A DNA stretch of 64,000 bases from positions 372,001 through 436,000 of the forward strand of contig NZ_CP039890.1 of the NCBI RefSeq assembly GCF_005221325.1, given 5' to 3'. Each line of letters opens with the position of its first letter. Positions within the stretch are counted from its first letter, which is position 1. Of the stretch, positions 18,358 through 28,217 are shown piece by piece. The DNA is from Agrobacterium tumefaciens (GTDB lineage: Bacteria > Pseudomonadota > Alphaproteobacteria > Rhizobiales > Rhizobiaceae). Made by a program: the position numbers and the translations under genes. Under the pieces are notes generated by a model that was given only the letters and a program-made list of their open reading frames with translations, made no database searches and was not told the origin of the DNA.

Positions 18358-19431
18358 ATGCAGACTTTCAGAACAATCATTTCAGTTTCCGTGCTGGGTG
18401 GCCTTCTAGCGCTCCCGCTTGTTTCGACAGCGGATGCTGCGCCGAAAAAGGATTTCAAGGTCGCCTGGTCGATCTATGTCGGCTGGATGCCCTGGGGCTA
18501 TGCCGCCGACCATGGCATCGTTAAGAAATGGGCCGATAAATACGCCATCAATATCGAGGTCACGCAGTTCAACGATTACGTGGAATCGATGAACCAGTAT
18601 ACGGCGGGCGCTTTTGACGCCGTGACGCTGACCAACATGGACGGCCTGTCTATTCCCGCTGCCGGCGGCGTCGATACAACCGCCGTCATCGTCGGCGACT
18701 TCTCGAACGGAAACGATGCCGTCATCCTCAAGGACAAAAAAGACCTTGCCGAGATCAAGGGCCAGAACATCAATCTCGTGGAGTTTTCCGTGTCGCACTA
18801 TCTGCTTGCACGGGCGCTTGAAACCATCGGCTCATCCGAACGCGATGTGAAAGTCGTCAATACCTCGGACGCGGACATGGTCGCCGCTTATCAAACACCG
18901 GAGGTTTCCGCTGTCGTGACGTGGAATCCGCTGGTTTCGACCATTCTCCAGAATTCCTCGGCCAACAAGGTTTTCGACAGTTCCAAAGTCCCCGGCGAGA
19001 TCATCGATCTGATGGTAGCCCATACCGATGTGCTGAAGGATAATCCCGATTTCGGCAAGGCGCTCGCGGGCATCTGGTACGATACGATGAAGGTGATGAC
19101 CGCCGAGAGCGCGGAAGGCAAGGCCGCGCGTGAAGCGATGGGCAAGGCGTCCGGCACGGATCTTGCGGGTTTCGAGGCCCAGATGGCGGCCACCAAGCTG
19201 TTCGAAAAGCCGGCGGACGCGGTCGCCTTCACGGCTTCGCCGGACCTGCCGAAGACCATGGACCGGGTGCGGCACTTCCTGTTCGACAAGGGCCTGCTTG
19301 GCAACGGCGCTTCATCGGCGGACGCGATCGGCATAGCGTTTCCGGATGGGACCGTCCGCGGTGACACGTCCAACGTCAAGTTCCGCTTCACGACGGACTA
19401 CATGGCCGAAGCGGCCAAGGGAATGCTCTGA
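18358..19431 (+). CDS. ABC transporter periplasmic binding protein for guanidine/urea-type substrate
   Basis: A 357-residue binding protein of the NitT/TauT/SsuA type. The leader is MQTFRTIISVSVLGGLLALP with cleavage near ADAA. The mature start KDFKVAWSIYVGWMPWGYAA is characteristic of binding proteins in urea carboxylase operons. It is the first gene after the guanidine-I riboswitch, and AGGGGA lies before ATG 18358. A guanidine ligand is inferred from the riboswitch and the downstream enzymes. Confidence 0.9.
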   Translation: MQTFRTIISVSVLGGLLALPLVSTADAAPKKDFKVAWSIYVGWMPWGYAADHGIVKKWADKYAINIEVTQFNDYVESMNQYTAGAFDAVTLTNMDGLSIPAAGGVDTTAVIVGDFSNGNDAVILKDKKDLAEIKGQNINLVEFSVSHYLLARALETIGSSERDVKVVNTSDADMVAAYQTPEVSAVVTWNPLVSTILQNSSANKVFDSSKVPGEIIDLMVAHTDVLKDNPDFGKALAGIWYDTMKVMTAESAEGKAAREAMGKASGTDLAGFEAQMAATKLFEKPADAVAFTASPDLPKTMDRVRHFLFDKGLLGNGASSADAIGIAFPDGTVRGDTSNVKFRFTTDYMAEAAKGML

Positions 19432-19491
19432 GGACCAGCTGCACCGCGCCCCGGCGCGGTCTTCCACCCTTCCATTACCCCGGAGTTTCCC

Positions 19492-20310
19492 ATGCGCTGG
19501 ATCAATTCGCGTCCTTCGAACGGTGCCCGCCTTGGACTTGCCGTCCTGCCCTTTGCGGCCATACTGATCGCTTACACGGTCGGCTCGGCGGCACGGCTTG
19601 CCGAAAACGCCAATGACAAGCTTCTGCCGGGCTTAGCCGGCCTTGCCGACGCCATCAACCGGCTGGCGGTCATTCCCGATGCCCGCACGGGCGATATTCT
19701 TCTATGGGCGGATACGCTCGCAAGCCTCGCCCGCCTATTTTCGGGGCTGGGCATAGCAACCGCAATGGCGTTGGCCATAGGCATGCTCATCGGCATGCTG
19801 CCTTACGCCCGATCACTGCTGTCGCCCTTCGTCGGCGCCATTTCCATGGTGCCGCCGCTGGCGCTTTTGCCTATCCTTTTCATCCTGCTCGGCCTTGGCG
19901 AAATTTCCAAGATCGCACTCATCGTCATCGGCGTGGCGCCCGTGATGATCCGGGATCTGGCGCTGAGGGCCATCGAACTGCCGCGCGAGCAGATCATCAA
20001 GGCCGAGACGCTTGGGGCAAACTCATGGCAGATCGCACTGCGCGTGGTGCTGCCGCAGGTCCTGCCGCGGCTCATCACCTGTCTGCGTCTCCAGCTCGGA
20101 CCGGCCTGGCTTTTCCTGATTGCGGCGGAAGCTATTTCGTCGGATGCGGGGCTCGGTTATCGCATCTTCCTCGTTCGCCGCTATCTCGCGATGGATGTGA
20201 TTTTTCCCTATGTCATCTGGATCACGCTTATCGCCGTGCTGACCGACTGGCTGCTGGAGCGGCTGCGTCTTGCCATCTTTCCCTGGTCGGCAACGGAGAA
20301 CAAGGCATGA
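19492..20310 (+). CDS. ABC transporter permease of the guanidine operon
   Basis: A 272-residue permease of the BPD_transp_1 family with about six spans; the coupling loop is KAETLGANSWQIALRVVLPQ near residue 170. It pairs with the upstream binding protein (60 bp away) and overlaps the ATPase start by 4 bp (ATGA). The NitT/TauT branch is supported by the short N-terminus and a single permease gene forming a homodimer. Confidence 0.9.
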   Translation: MRWINSRPSNGARLGLAVLPFAAILIAYTVGSAARLAENANDKLLPGLAGLADAINRLAVIPDARTGDILLWADTLASLARLFSGLGIATAMALAIGMLIGMLPYARSLLSPFVGAISMVPPLALLPILFILLGLGEISKIALIVIGVAPVMIRDLALRAIELPREQIIKAETLGANSWQIALRVVLPQVLPRLITCLRLQLGPAWLFLIAAEAISSDAGLGYRIFLVRRYLAMDVIFPYVIWITLIAVLTDWLLERLRLAIFPWSATENKA

Positions 20311-21053
20311 GCACGCTGACCATCGACAATGTCTGGAAGGAATATGGTGATCAGATCGTGCTGGAGAATGTTTCGCTTGAGATCGAATCCCGCGCATTCG
20401 TTGCGCTTGTTGGTCCCTCCGGCTGCGGCAAAACCACTTTCCTGCGCATGATCCTCGGCCAGGAGCGACCGAGCCGCGGCACGATCCTTCTCGACGGCAA
20501 ACCGCTGCCGGGCGAACCGGGACCGGACCGTGGTGTCGTATTCCAGAAATATTCGGTGTTTCCGCATCTGACCGTGCTCGGCAACGTGTTGATCGGCAAA
20601 GAACTTGTCGCGTCGCCGGCGAGCGGACGGCTGCTCGGCTCAGCCCGCCGGGCTGCGATCGACGAGGCCCGCACCATGATAGGCGATGTCGGCCTTTCAG
20701 GGTCGGAGTACAAATATCCTGCCCAGCTTTCCGGCGGCATGCAGCAGCGTCTGGCGCTTGCCCAGACGCTGCTGATGCGGCCGAAAATCCTGCTGCTCGA
20801 CGAGCCCTTCGGCGCACTTGACCCCGGCATTCGCGCCGAAATCCACCAGCTGATGAAACGGCTGTGGAACGAGGCGCAGATGACGGTGGTGATGGTGACG
20901 CACGACATGCGTGAGGCCTTCACGCTTGCCACGCGCGTCATTGCTTTCGAGCGACCGCGCGACCGCCCGGAGGAAAAACTGCGCTATGGCGCAACGGTTA
21001 CCCGCGACATTTCGATCTGGCCGCCGCGCCGGGCCGGCGGCGTCGCCGCCTGA
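20307..21053 (+). CDS. ABC transporter ATP-binding protein of the guanidine operon
   Basis: A 248-residue ATPase. Walker A GPSGCGKTT (about 35-43), Q-loop VVFQKYSVFPHLTV, signature LSGGMQQRLALAQ, Walker B ILLLDEPFGALD, H-loop VTHDMREAF. There is no TOBE domain, consistent with the SsuB/TauB branch. The start overlaps the permease stop, so translation is coupled. Confidence 0.92.
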   Translation: MSTLTIDNVWKEYGDQIVLENVSLEIESRAFVALVGPSGCGKTTFLRMILGQERPSRGTILLDGKPLPGEPGPDRGVVFQKYSVFPHLTVLGNVLIGKELVASPASGRLLGSARRAAIDEARTMIGDVGLSGSEYKYPAQLSGGMQQRLALAQTLLMRPKILLLDEPFGALDPGIRAEIHQLMKRLWNEAQMTVVMVTHDMREAFTLATRVIAFERPRDRPEEKLRYGATVTRDISIWPPRRAGGVAA

Positions 21054-21221
21054 AACGATATCCACCATCAGGGCCAAGCTCTCTGATGTCGACTGCGCAG
21101 TTACGGATACAGGAGTGGCTCAACACCCTTGCCGGAATTGCTTTTGACGGCCCGCCGGGACGACCCGGCAAACAAGGGCAGACACCGGGACGACCCGAAC
21201 TCAACCGCCATGGAGCACCTT

Positions 21222-22037
21222 ATGCACCAAAGACGTTCGCCCGAAGAAATCGCCGCCAACCGCGCCCGTTATGAAGACCACCAGAAAAAGGGGCTGGAAT
21301 TTGCGCCCAAGGCGCTGCCCGGCCTCAGCCTCCTGCCCGAATCCGCGCTCGACGAAACGCAGATCCTCCACCGCGAAATCATTCCCGGCGGCTGGTACTG
21401 GACGACCAGGCTGCGCCGGGACGAGGTGCTGCGCATCAGCCTGAGCCACGGCTTCTCTTCGATTGCGCTTATCGCCTGGAATGCCGCCGACACATCGGAA
21501 CGCATCAATCTGCCCGACACGATCAAGGTGCAGTGGACGACGGGGCTTTCCAAAGGTCGCGTCATCTTTTCCGACATGGGGCGTGTGATGTTTTCGATTA
21601 CCGAGGACAGTTCCGGCGCCCATGACTGCCTTGTGGGCGGCTCGAACGCGCAGAGCAATGCCCGTTATGACCGCGCCCATCTGCGCGACACCCGCGATAA
21701 TTTCATCAAGCTGGCGATGAAACTCGGCCTCGACCGCCGTGACATTCCGGCGGCACTGTCGCTTTTCGCACCCGTGCGTGTTGATGCCGAGGGCCGTTTT
21801 TTCTGGAACCCGGCTCTGCTCAACGGTGGAGACTATGTCGAGCTGCGCGCGGAAATGGACATGCTGGTCGGTTTTTCCAATTGCCCGCATCCGCTTGATC
21901 CTAACCCGGCCTATGCGCCGAACCCGGTGACGGTTACCCGCCTTGCGGCCGCTCCGGTTGCCGCTGACGACCTGTGCCGGACCGCCACCGCCGAGGCCGT
22001 GCGCGGTTTCGAAAACAACGTACTTTCCAATCTTTGA
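21222..22037 (+). CDS. Urea carboxylase-associated protein; carboxyguanidine deiminase-type subunit
   Basis: A 271-residue member of the urea carboxylase-associated (DUF1989) proteins. It contains REIIPGGWYWTTRLRRDEVL, GSNAQSNARY, DTRDNFIKLAMKLGL and GDYVELRAEMDMLVGFSNCP, all shared with the next gene product. In guanidine operons this pair has been shown to form carboxyguanidine deiminase (CgdAB), which makes allophanate from carboxyguanidine. ATG 21222 has GGAG 6 nt upstream; an ATG at 21210 has none. The conserved Cys in FSNCPHPLDPNP and CLVGG may bind metal (inference). Confidence 0.9.
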   Translation: MHQRRSPEEIAANRARYEDHQKKGLEFAPKALPGLSLLPESALDETQILHREIIPGGWYWTTRLRRDEVLRISLSHGFSSIALIAWNAADTSERINLPDTIKVQWTTGLSKGRVIFSDMGRVMFSITEDSSGAHDCLVGGSNAQSNARYDRAHLRDTRDNFIKLAMKLGLDRRDIPAALSLFAPVRVDAEGRFFWNPALLNGGDYVELRAEMDMLVGFSNCPHPLDPNPAYAPNPVTVTRLAAAPVAADDLCRTATAEAVRGFENNVLSNL

Positions 22038-22053
22038 GCCGGGAGAAACGAAT

Positions 22054-22704
22054 ATGACCGATTTCATTGAAACCGTTTCGTCGCGCACATGTGAAAATGC
22101 AGCGCAAGACCACTACGTCCCGGCTGAAAACCCCTTCTCCACCTTCATCCGCAAGGGCGCTACGGTTCGCATCGAAGACACTTACGGCCAGCAGGCCATT
22201 GATACGCTGTTTTACAACGCTCGAGATTTTTCCGAACGCTACTCCGGTCAGGATACGGTGCGGGCGCAGGGCGCTGCCTATATATCGACGGGCACGAAAA
22301 TCATGTCGTGTGAGGGCCGTGTGATGCTGACCGTGACCGCCGACAGCTGCGGCCGTCACGACACCTCCGCCGGCGCCTGCTCCTGCGAAAGCAACACGGT
22401 GCGTTTCGGCCACGGGACGAAATATCTTCATGCCTGCCGGGACAATTTCGTCGCCGAGGTCGCGAAATACGGCATGGGCAAGCGCGATGTCGTTTCCAAT
22501 ATCAACCTCTTCATGAATGTGCCCATATCGCCCAATGGCGGCATGACCATCGTCGACGGCATTTCCGCGCCCGGCGACTACGTCGAGCTGGTGGCCGAGA
22601 TGGACGTGCTGCTGGTCATTTCCAACTGCCCACAGATCAACAATCCCTGCAATGGTTTCGATCCGACGCCGATCCGGGTGCTCGTTTGGAATGAGGAGGA
22701 TTGA
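22054..22704 (+). CDS. Urea carboxylase-associated protein; second carboxyguanidine deiminase-type subunit
   Basis: A 216-residue paralogue of the preceding protein with the same core: FIRKGATVRIEDTYGQQAID, DSCGRHDTSAGACSCESNTV, HACRDNFVAEVAKYGMG and GDYVELVAEMDVLLVISNCP. The Cys/His-rich GRHDTSAGACSCES looks like a metal-binding site. GGGAG precedes ATG 22054. Together with the upstream gene it would be the CgdAB heterodimer between carboxylase and allophanate hydrolase steps. Confidence 0.9.
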   Translation: MTDFIETVSSRTCENAAQDHYVPAENPFSTFIRKGATVRIEDTYGQQAIDTLFYNARDFSERYSGQDTVRAQGAAYISTGTKIMSCEGRVMLTVTADSCGRHDTSAGACSCESNTVRFGHGTKYLHACRDNFVAEVAKYGMGKRDVVSNINLFMNVPISPNGGMTIVDGISAPGDYVELVAEMDVLLVISNCPQINNPCNGFDPTPIRVLVWNEED

Positions 22705-22708
22705 GCCA

Positions 22709-25700
22709 ATGTTCAAGAAAATTCTCATCGCCAATCGCGGCGAAATCGCCGTCCGCGTCATCAGGACGCTCCGGGACATGGGTATTGCCTCCGTAGCGGT
22801 CTATTCCGATGCCGACCGCTTCACGAAAGCCGTACTCATGGCTGATGAAGCCATACGCCTCGGGCCGGCGCCCTCTACAGAAAGCTATCTCGATATCGAA
22901 GCGGTGATTGCCGCCTGCAAAAAGACAGGGGCGGAAGCGGTCCATCCGGGTTATGGCTTCCTTTCCGAAAATATCGGCTTTGCCGAAAGGCTGGCGGCCG
23001 AGGGCATCGTCTTCATCGGCCCGACGCCGGAAAACATTGCCGATTTCGGCCTGAAGCACACGGCGCGCGAACTGGCGCAGAGAAGCGGTGTGCCGCTGCT
23101 TCCGGGCTCCGGTCTGCTTGGTTCGGTCAAAGAAGCGCTCGCCGCCGCGGAAGCCGTCGGTTATCCGGTCATGCTGAAATCCACCGCCGGCGGCGGCGGC
23201 ATCGGCATGCAGCTCTGCGCCGACGATGTCGCGCTGAAAGCGGCCTTCGAGAGTGTGCAGCGTACGGCGAAAGCGAGCTTTGGCGACGCCCGCGTCTATC
23301 TGGAGCGGTTCGTGGCGAAGGCCCGCCACGTCGAGGTGCAGATATTCGGCGATGGCGAGGGACGGGTGATCGCACTTGGCGAACGCGACTGCTCGCTTCA
23401 GCGCCGTAACCAGAAGGTCATCGAGGAGACACCCGCCCCCGGGCTTTCCGATGAGGTTCGGGCGCGCCTGCACGCGGCGGCCGTCTCGCTCGGAAAACAG
23501 GTGAATTATCGCTCCGCCGGCACGGTCGAGTTCATTTACGATCCGGCCCGCGAGGAATTCTATTTCCTGGAGGTCAATACGAGGCTGCAGGTGGAGCATC
23601 CGGTGACCGAAGCCGTCTTCGGCATCGATCTGGTGGAATGGATGATCCGTCAGGCTGCCGGCGAAGATGTCCTGACTGGTGCCGAGCACCTGACACCGAA
23701 GGGAGCCGCCATTGAGGCGCGTGTCTATGCGGAAATGCCCCATGCCGATTTTCGCCCGAGCGCCGGGCTTCTGACGGAGGTAGTTTTTCCTGACGATATC
23801 CGCATCGACGGCTGGATAGAGACCGGGACGGAAGTGACGCCTTTTTATGATCCCATGCTCGCCAAGATCATTGTCACGGGCGCGGATCGCAACGCAGCCA
23901 TTAGCAATCTTGGCACGGCCCTCTCGCACACCGCGATTTCCGGCATCGAGACCAACCTCGATTATCTCAAGGCGATTGCCGGCTCCGACCTTTTCCAAAC
24001 CGGCAATGTCGCGACCACGGCGCTGAAGGATTTCTCCTTCGTGCCTGACGTGGTCGAGGTCATTGCGCCGGGAGCGCAATCGAGCCTTCAGGAACTGCCT
24101 GGCCGTCTCGGCTTGTGGCATGTCGGCGTGCCGCCGAGCGGACCGATGGACGAACGGTCTTTCCGGCATGCGAACCGACTGGTCGGCAATCATGACCATA
24201 CGGCGGCGCTGGAAATCACCGTTTCCGGACCGGTGCTCAAGTTCTTTGCGGATGTGACGGTGGCCCTTGCCGGCGCGGAAATGCCGATAACGTGCGACGG
24301 TGAGCCCGTGCCGCATGACACCCCGATCACGATCAGTTCCGGACAAACGCTTACCATCGGCCAGATCGGCGGTGCGGGACAGCGAGCCTATCTGGCGGTG
24401 GCCGGCGGTTTTGATGCGCCGGTCGTGCTCGGCTCGCGCGCCACTTTCGGACTTGGCCAGTTCGGCGGCAACGCCACCGGCACCCTGCGCGCCGGCCACG
24501 TTCTTCGCCTCGCCCGCGCGCGCCAGGCCGATATGAAAGCCGCCTCCGAGCCTGCCGACCTGACGCGCGAATGGTCGGTTGGCGTGCTTTACGGCCCCCA
24601 TGGCGCGCCGGATTTTTTCCTCGAGGACGATATCGAGACCCTGTTTGCGACCGAATATGAGGTGCATTTCAATTCTGCCCGCACGGGTGTACGCCTCATC
24701 GGCCCTGCGCCGAAATGGGCGCGCCAGGACGGCGGGGAAGCCGGCCTTCACCCCTCGAACCTGCATGACAATGCCTATGCCATCGGCGCCATCGATTTTA
24801 CGGGCGACATGCCGATCATTCTCGGGCCGGACGGCCCCTCTCTCGGCGGCTTTGTTTGCCCCGCAGTGATTGCCGCGGACGAGCAGTGGAAGATGGGACA
24901 GTTCAAACCGGGCGACAAAATCCGCTTTCATCCGGTTACTCGGGCGGAAGACCCCATTGCCGGTCCCACCGTCAAACGTATTGGCGACAATGCCGGCTCC
25001 CCCATTCTCGGCCGTCTTGATGACGGCGAGGTTCCGGTTGTTTATCGCCGGCAGGGCGATGACAACCTTCTGGTCGAATATGGGCCGATGCAGCTCGATG
25101 TCAGCTTGCGCCTTCGCAGCCATCTTTTGATGCAGGCGGTGCGGCAAGCCCGCATTCCCGGCCTCGTAGACCTGACCCCCGGTATCCGCTCGCTACAGAT
25201 TCACTATGATGGATCGCATGTGACGCGGGGCAGGTTGCTCGGCCTTCTTTCCGAAATCGAAAACGGCATGCCTTCCGTTCATTCGGTGAAGGTGCCGAGC
25301 CGCACCGTCTGGCTGCCGCTGTCGTGGGACGATCCGCATGCGGCGCTGGCGATGCGCAAATATCAGGAACTGGTGCGCCCCAATGCGCCCTGGTGCCCCT
25401 CGAACATTGAATTCATCCGCCGCATAAACGGTCTGGATGACGAACAGGCGGTAAAAGACAAAATCTTCGACGCCTCCTATCTCGTCATGGGGCTTGGCGA
25501 TGTCTATCTCGGTGCCCCGGTTGCCACTCCTCTCGACCCGCGCCATCGCCTCGTCACGACAAAATATAATCCGGCACGCACCTGGACACCGGAAAACGCC
25601 GTCGGCATCGGCGGCGCCTATATGTGCATCTACGGCATGGAGGGACCGGGCGGCTATCAGCTCTTCGGGCGCACCATCCAGATGTGGAATACGTGGCGGC

Positions 25701-26245
25701 AAACCCCGGTTTTCGGCAAGGACAAACCTTGGCTGCTCGATTTCTTCGATCAGGTCCGTTTCTTTCCCGTCAGCCACGGCGAATTGACCGAGGCCCGCGC
25801 CGCCTTTCCCCATGGGGGTTATCCCGTCCGTATCGAAGAGGGAGAATTCTCCTATGCCGATTACGAGACGGAACTTCAGAAGAATGCCGCCGCAATCGGC
25901 GCATTCAAGGCGGGCCAGCAGGCCGCCTTCGAGGCGGAACGCCAGCGCTGGAAAGATCAGGGGCTAGATAGTTTCGTTGTTGATGAAGGCCTCGGTCCCG
26001 GCCTCGGGGGCGATATTCCCGACGGATGCTTCGGCATTGAAAGTGCCGTACCGGGCAATGTCTGGAAGGTGCTGGTGGAAAAAGGGCAGAAGGTGGCGGC
26101 CGGCGAAACGCTCGCCATCATCGAATCCATGAAAATGGAAATCACCGTCAACGCGCACGCCGCGGGCAAGGTGCGCGATCTCCGCGCCGGGCCGGGCCGC
26201 AATGTCAGGGCCGGCGACGTGCTGGTCGTTCTGGAGGCCATGTAA
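22709..26245 (+). CDS. Biotin-dependent urea/guanidine carboxylase
   Basis: A 1178-residue multidomain carboxylase. Order: biotin carboxylase N-domain (1-110, KKILIANRGEIAVRVIRTLR), ATP-grasp (about 115-320, KSTAGGGGIGMQ), biotin carboxylase C-domain to about 445, the AHS2/KipA-like half (about 455-750, GVPPSGPMDERSF), the AHS1/KipI-like half (about 760-1090, VEYGPMQLDVSLRLR), and a C-terminal biotinyl domain with ESMKMEI, biotin on Lys1142. It carboxylates urea or guanidine with ATP and bicarbonate. The riboswitch and the two deiminase-type genes argue for guanidine as the true substrate. Start 22709 follows a GAGGAGGA. Confidence 0.93.
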   Translation: MFKKILIANRGEIAVRVIRTLRDMGIASVAVYSDADRFTKAVLMADEAIRLGPAPSTESYLDIEAVIAACKKTGAEAVHPGYGFLSENIGFAERLAAEGIVFIGPTPENIADFGLKHTARELAQRSGVPLLPGSGLLGSVKEALAAAEAVGYPVMLKSTAGGGGIGMQLCADDVALKAAFESVQRTAKASFGDARVYLERFVAKARHVEVQIFGDGEGRVIALGERDCSLQRRNQKVIEETPAPGLSDEVRARLHAAAVSLGKQVNYRSAGTVEFIYDPAREEFYFLEVNTRLQVEHPVTEAVFGIDLVEWMIRQAAGEDVLTGAEHLTPKGAAIEARVYAEMPHADFRPSAGLLTEVVFPDDIRIDGWIETGTEVTPFYDPMLAKIIVTGADRNAAISNLGTALSHTAISGIETNLDYLKAIAGSDLFQTGNVATTALKDFSFVPDVVEVIAPGAQSSLQELPGRLGLWHVGVPPSGPMDERSFRHANRLVGNHDHTAALEITVSGPVLKFFADVTVALAGAEMPITCDGEPVPHDTPITISSGQTLTIGQIGGAGQRAYLAVAGGFDAPVVLGSRATFGLGQFGGNATGTLRAGHVLRLARARQADMKAASEPADLTREWSVGVLYGPHGAPDFFLEDDIETLFATEYEVHFNSARTGVRLIGPAPKWARQDGGEAGLHPSNLHDNAYAIGAIDFTGDMPIILGPDGPSLGGFVCPAVIAADEQWKMGQFKPGDKIRFHPVTRAEDPIAGPTVKRIGDNAGSPILGRLDDGEVPVVYRRQGDDNLLVEYGPMQLDVSLRLRSHLLMQAVRQARIPGLVDLTPGIRSLQIHYDGSHVTRGRLLGLLSEIENGMPSVHSVKVPSRTVWLPLSWDDPHAALAMRKYQELVRPNAPWCPSNIEFIRRINGLDDEQAVKDKIFDASYLVMGLGDVYLGAPVATPLDPRHRLVTTKYNPARTWTPENAVGIGGAYMCIYGMEGPGGYQLFGRTIQMWNTWRQTPVFGKDKPWLLDFFDQVRFFPVSHGELTEARAAFPHGGYPVRIEEGEFSYADYETELQKNAAAIGAFKAGQQAAFEAERQRWKDQGLDSFVVDEGLGPGLGGDIPDGCFGIESAVPGNVWKVLVEKGQKVAAGETLAIIESMKMEITVNAHAAGKVRDLRAGPGRNVRAGDVLVVLEAM

Positions 26246-28071
26246 TGTTGCCGATCATTCTCGATATCGCCTCACTTAAGGCAGCCTATGCAAAGGGGCT
26301 GAGCCCGCTCGATCTCATCGAGGAGATAATTCTTCGCATCGAGGCGTCGGACGATCCGGCAATCTTCATAACGAAGACGCCGGACGAGGATCTGCGCGCC
26401 GCTGCACGCGATCTCATGGCCTGCGCGCCTGAGGTAAGCAGCCTTCCCCTCTGGGGCGTGCCATTTGCAGTCAAGGACAATATCGATGTGATGGGCCTGC
26501 CGACAACAGCCGCATGCCCATCCTTCTCCTATTGGCCGAAACAAGATGCGACCGTGATTGCCCGGCTGAAGGCTGCAGGCGCAATCGTCATCGGCAAGAC
26601 CAATCTCGACCAGTTCGCCACCGGGCTGAACGGCACACGCTCGCCTCACGGCGCTCCGCGTTCGGTGTTCGACAAGGCTTATGTGTCGGGAGGCTCGTCT
26701 TCCGGCTCTGCCGTGGCGGTGGCATCGGGCCTTGCCAGTTTCGCCCTCGGCACGGATACGGCCGGCTCCGGCCGCGTACCCGCTGCCTTCAACAATATTG
26801 TCGGCATCAAACCAACACCCGGACTGGTGCCGAATGTCGGCGTCGTACCCGCATGCCGCTCAGTGGACGTCGTGACCGTTTTTTCCGCGACGGTGGGCGA
26901 CGGCGTGGATGTGCGCAGGGTCATGGAGGGTTATGACGCCGCCGATCCCTTCTCGCGCAGGGCAAAGCCGGCCGCCCTGCCTGCCGCCGGGCTGCGCATT
27001 GGTGTGCTTGAGCCCGGGGAACGCGAATTTTTCGGCAATGCCGTTTTCGAGGCACTCTATGACGCGACTATCGAAAAAGCGAAAATGCTCGGCGCAGACA
27101 TCGTCCCCTTCGACTATGCACCGTTCCGTCAGGCCGCCGAGCTGCTCTATGACGGTCCGTGGGTGGCCGAGCGTTTGGCGGCGGTGAAGGATTTCCTGGC
27201 TACCAATGTCGACGATTTCGATCCCATCGTCGGGGCAATCATCGAGGGGGCAAGGCGATACGATGCCGTCGATGCCTTCGAGGGACTATACAGGCTTGAG
27301 GCGCTTCGCCAAAAGGCATCGGCGGAATGGGCGAAAGCCGACGCGCTGATGCTGCCGACATCGCCGACCACCTACACGGTGGAGGAGATGCGCGCAGATC
27401 CGATCGCGAAGAACGGCCATTTCGGGCGATATACCAATTTCGCCAATCTGTTCGGTTATGCCGCCATCGCTGTTCCCGCCGGCTTTGATGCTGCGGATCA
27501 TTTGCCGGCGGGTGTGACCCTGTTCGGGCCCGCCTTTTCCGATGATGCGCTGGCGCCATTTGCCGATATGCTGCACCGTGCATTGCAGCCGGGCATGGGC
27601 AGGGATCGCAAGGCTGCCCTGCCGGAGGCCTCGAAAGTGGCGGATACCGATGACGGGCTGGTGCCGATCGTCGTTGTCGGCGCCCATCTTACCGGTATGC
27701 CGCTCAATCACGAACTCACAGGCCCCGGCGGTCGGCTGATGAAATCCTGCCGCACAGCCGGGGATTACCGGCTGTTCGTCTTGCCGAATACCGCTCCACC
27801 GAAACCCGGCCTGCTGCGGGAGCCCGGCTTTGAAGGCGCGGGTCTGGAGGTGGAGGTCTGGAGGGTGACGCCCGAAGCCTTTGGACGTTTGGTGCAGCAC
27901 ATTCCCGCCCCGCTCGGGATCGGCAAAGTAACGCTGGACGACGGGTCACAAATCTCCGGCTTCCTGTGCGAACCCTATGCGCTCGAGGGTGCTTTGGAAG
28001 TGACAGGCCTTGGCGGTTGGCGCGCCTATATCCGATCGATCAAACAAGAAGAAAGGAAAAGCCATGAGTGA
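26245..28071 (+). CDS. atzF: Allophanate hydrolase
   Basis: A 608-residue two-domain enzyme. The amidase-signature half has the Ser-cisSer-Lys triad Lys77 (VKDNIDV), Ser151 (GGSSSGS) and Ser175 (DTAGSGR). The C-terminal half (from about 470, VVVGAHLTGMPLNHELTGPG through SGFLCEPYALEGA) is the second domain of AtzF/DUR1,2-type allophanate hydrolases, which removes the N-carboxy product. The enzyme turns allophanate into CO2 and ammonia, the last step of the operon. The TAATG overlap with the carboxylase gene means coupled translation. Confidence 0.93.
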   Translation: MLPIILDIASLKAAYAKGLSPLDLIEEIILRIEASDDPAIFITKTPDEDLRAAARDLMACAPEVSSLPLWGVPFAVKDNIDVMGLPTTAACPSFSYWPKQDATVIARLKAAGAIVIGKTNLDQFATGLNGTRSPHGAPRSVFDKAYVSGGSSSGSAVAVASGLASFALGTDTAGSGRVPAAFNNIVGIKPTPGLVPNVGVVPACRSVDVVTVFSATVGDGVDVRRVMEGYDAADPFSRRAKPAALPAAGLRIGVLEPGEREFFGNAVFEALYDATIEKAKMLGADIVPFDYAPFRQAAELLYDGPWVAERLAAVKDFLATNVDDFDPIVGAIIEGARRYDAVDAFEGLYRLEALRQKASAEWAKADALMLPTSPTTYTVEEMRADPIAKNGHFGRYTNFANLFGYAAIAVPAGFDAADHLPAGVTLFGPAFSDDALAPFADMLHRALQPGMGRDRKAALPEASKVADTDDGLVPIVVVGAHLTGMPLNHELTGPGGRLMKSCRTAGDYRLFVLPNTAPPKPGLLREPGFEGAGLEVEVWRVTPEAFGRLVQHIPAPLGIGKVTLDDGSQISGFLCEPYALEGALEVTGLGGWRAYIRSIKQEERKSHE

Positions 28072-28171
28072 CATTTTCTTAAGATATCTGGGCATCCTCC
28101 GGCGAGGAATGATGATGCTTTTGACTGCGAGAGCCGGAATGTATTGGGGCCGAGGACGTCGAAACGGCTAG
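28064..28171 (+). CDS. Possible 35-codon remnant ORF
   Basis: ATG 28064 lies inside the last codons of the allophanate hydrolase gene and has a good GAAAGGAAAAG site. The peptide (MSDIFLRYLGILRRG...) matches nothing I know. It may be the start of a lost operon gene or may be chance; I do not claim expression. Confidence 0.2.
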   Translation: MSDIFLRYLGILRRGMMMLLTARAGMYWGRGRRNG

Positions 28172-28217
28172 GTCCGGTTTCATCGCGATCGCTGTTCCGA
28201 ACATCGGAGACGCCACA

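Noticed and set aside
17966..18358. 130-codon minus-strand frame upstream of the guanidine operon
   Set aside because: It reads antisense through the riboswitch and terminator, which are structurally well supported.
21155..21197. Two copies of CCGGGACGACCCG before the first deiminase-type gene
   Set aside because: Only two 13-bp direct copies in GC-rich DNA and no clear regulator; not enough to call a site.
22637..25147. 836-codon open frame on the minus strand
   Set aside because: Antisense to the biotin carboxylase gene; Arg/His/Gly-rich and without motifs.
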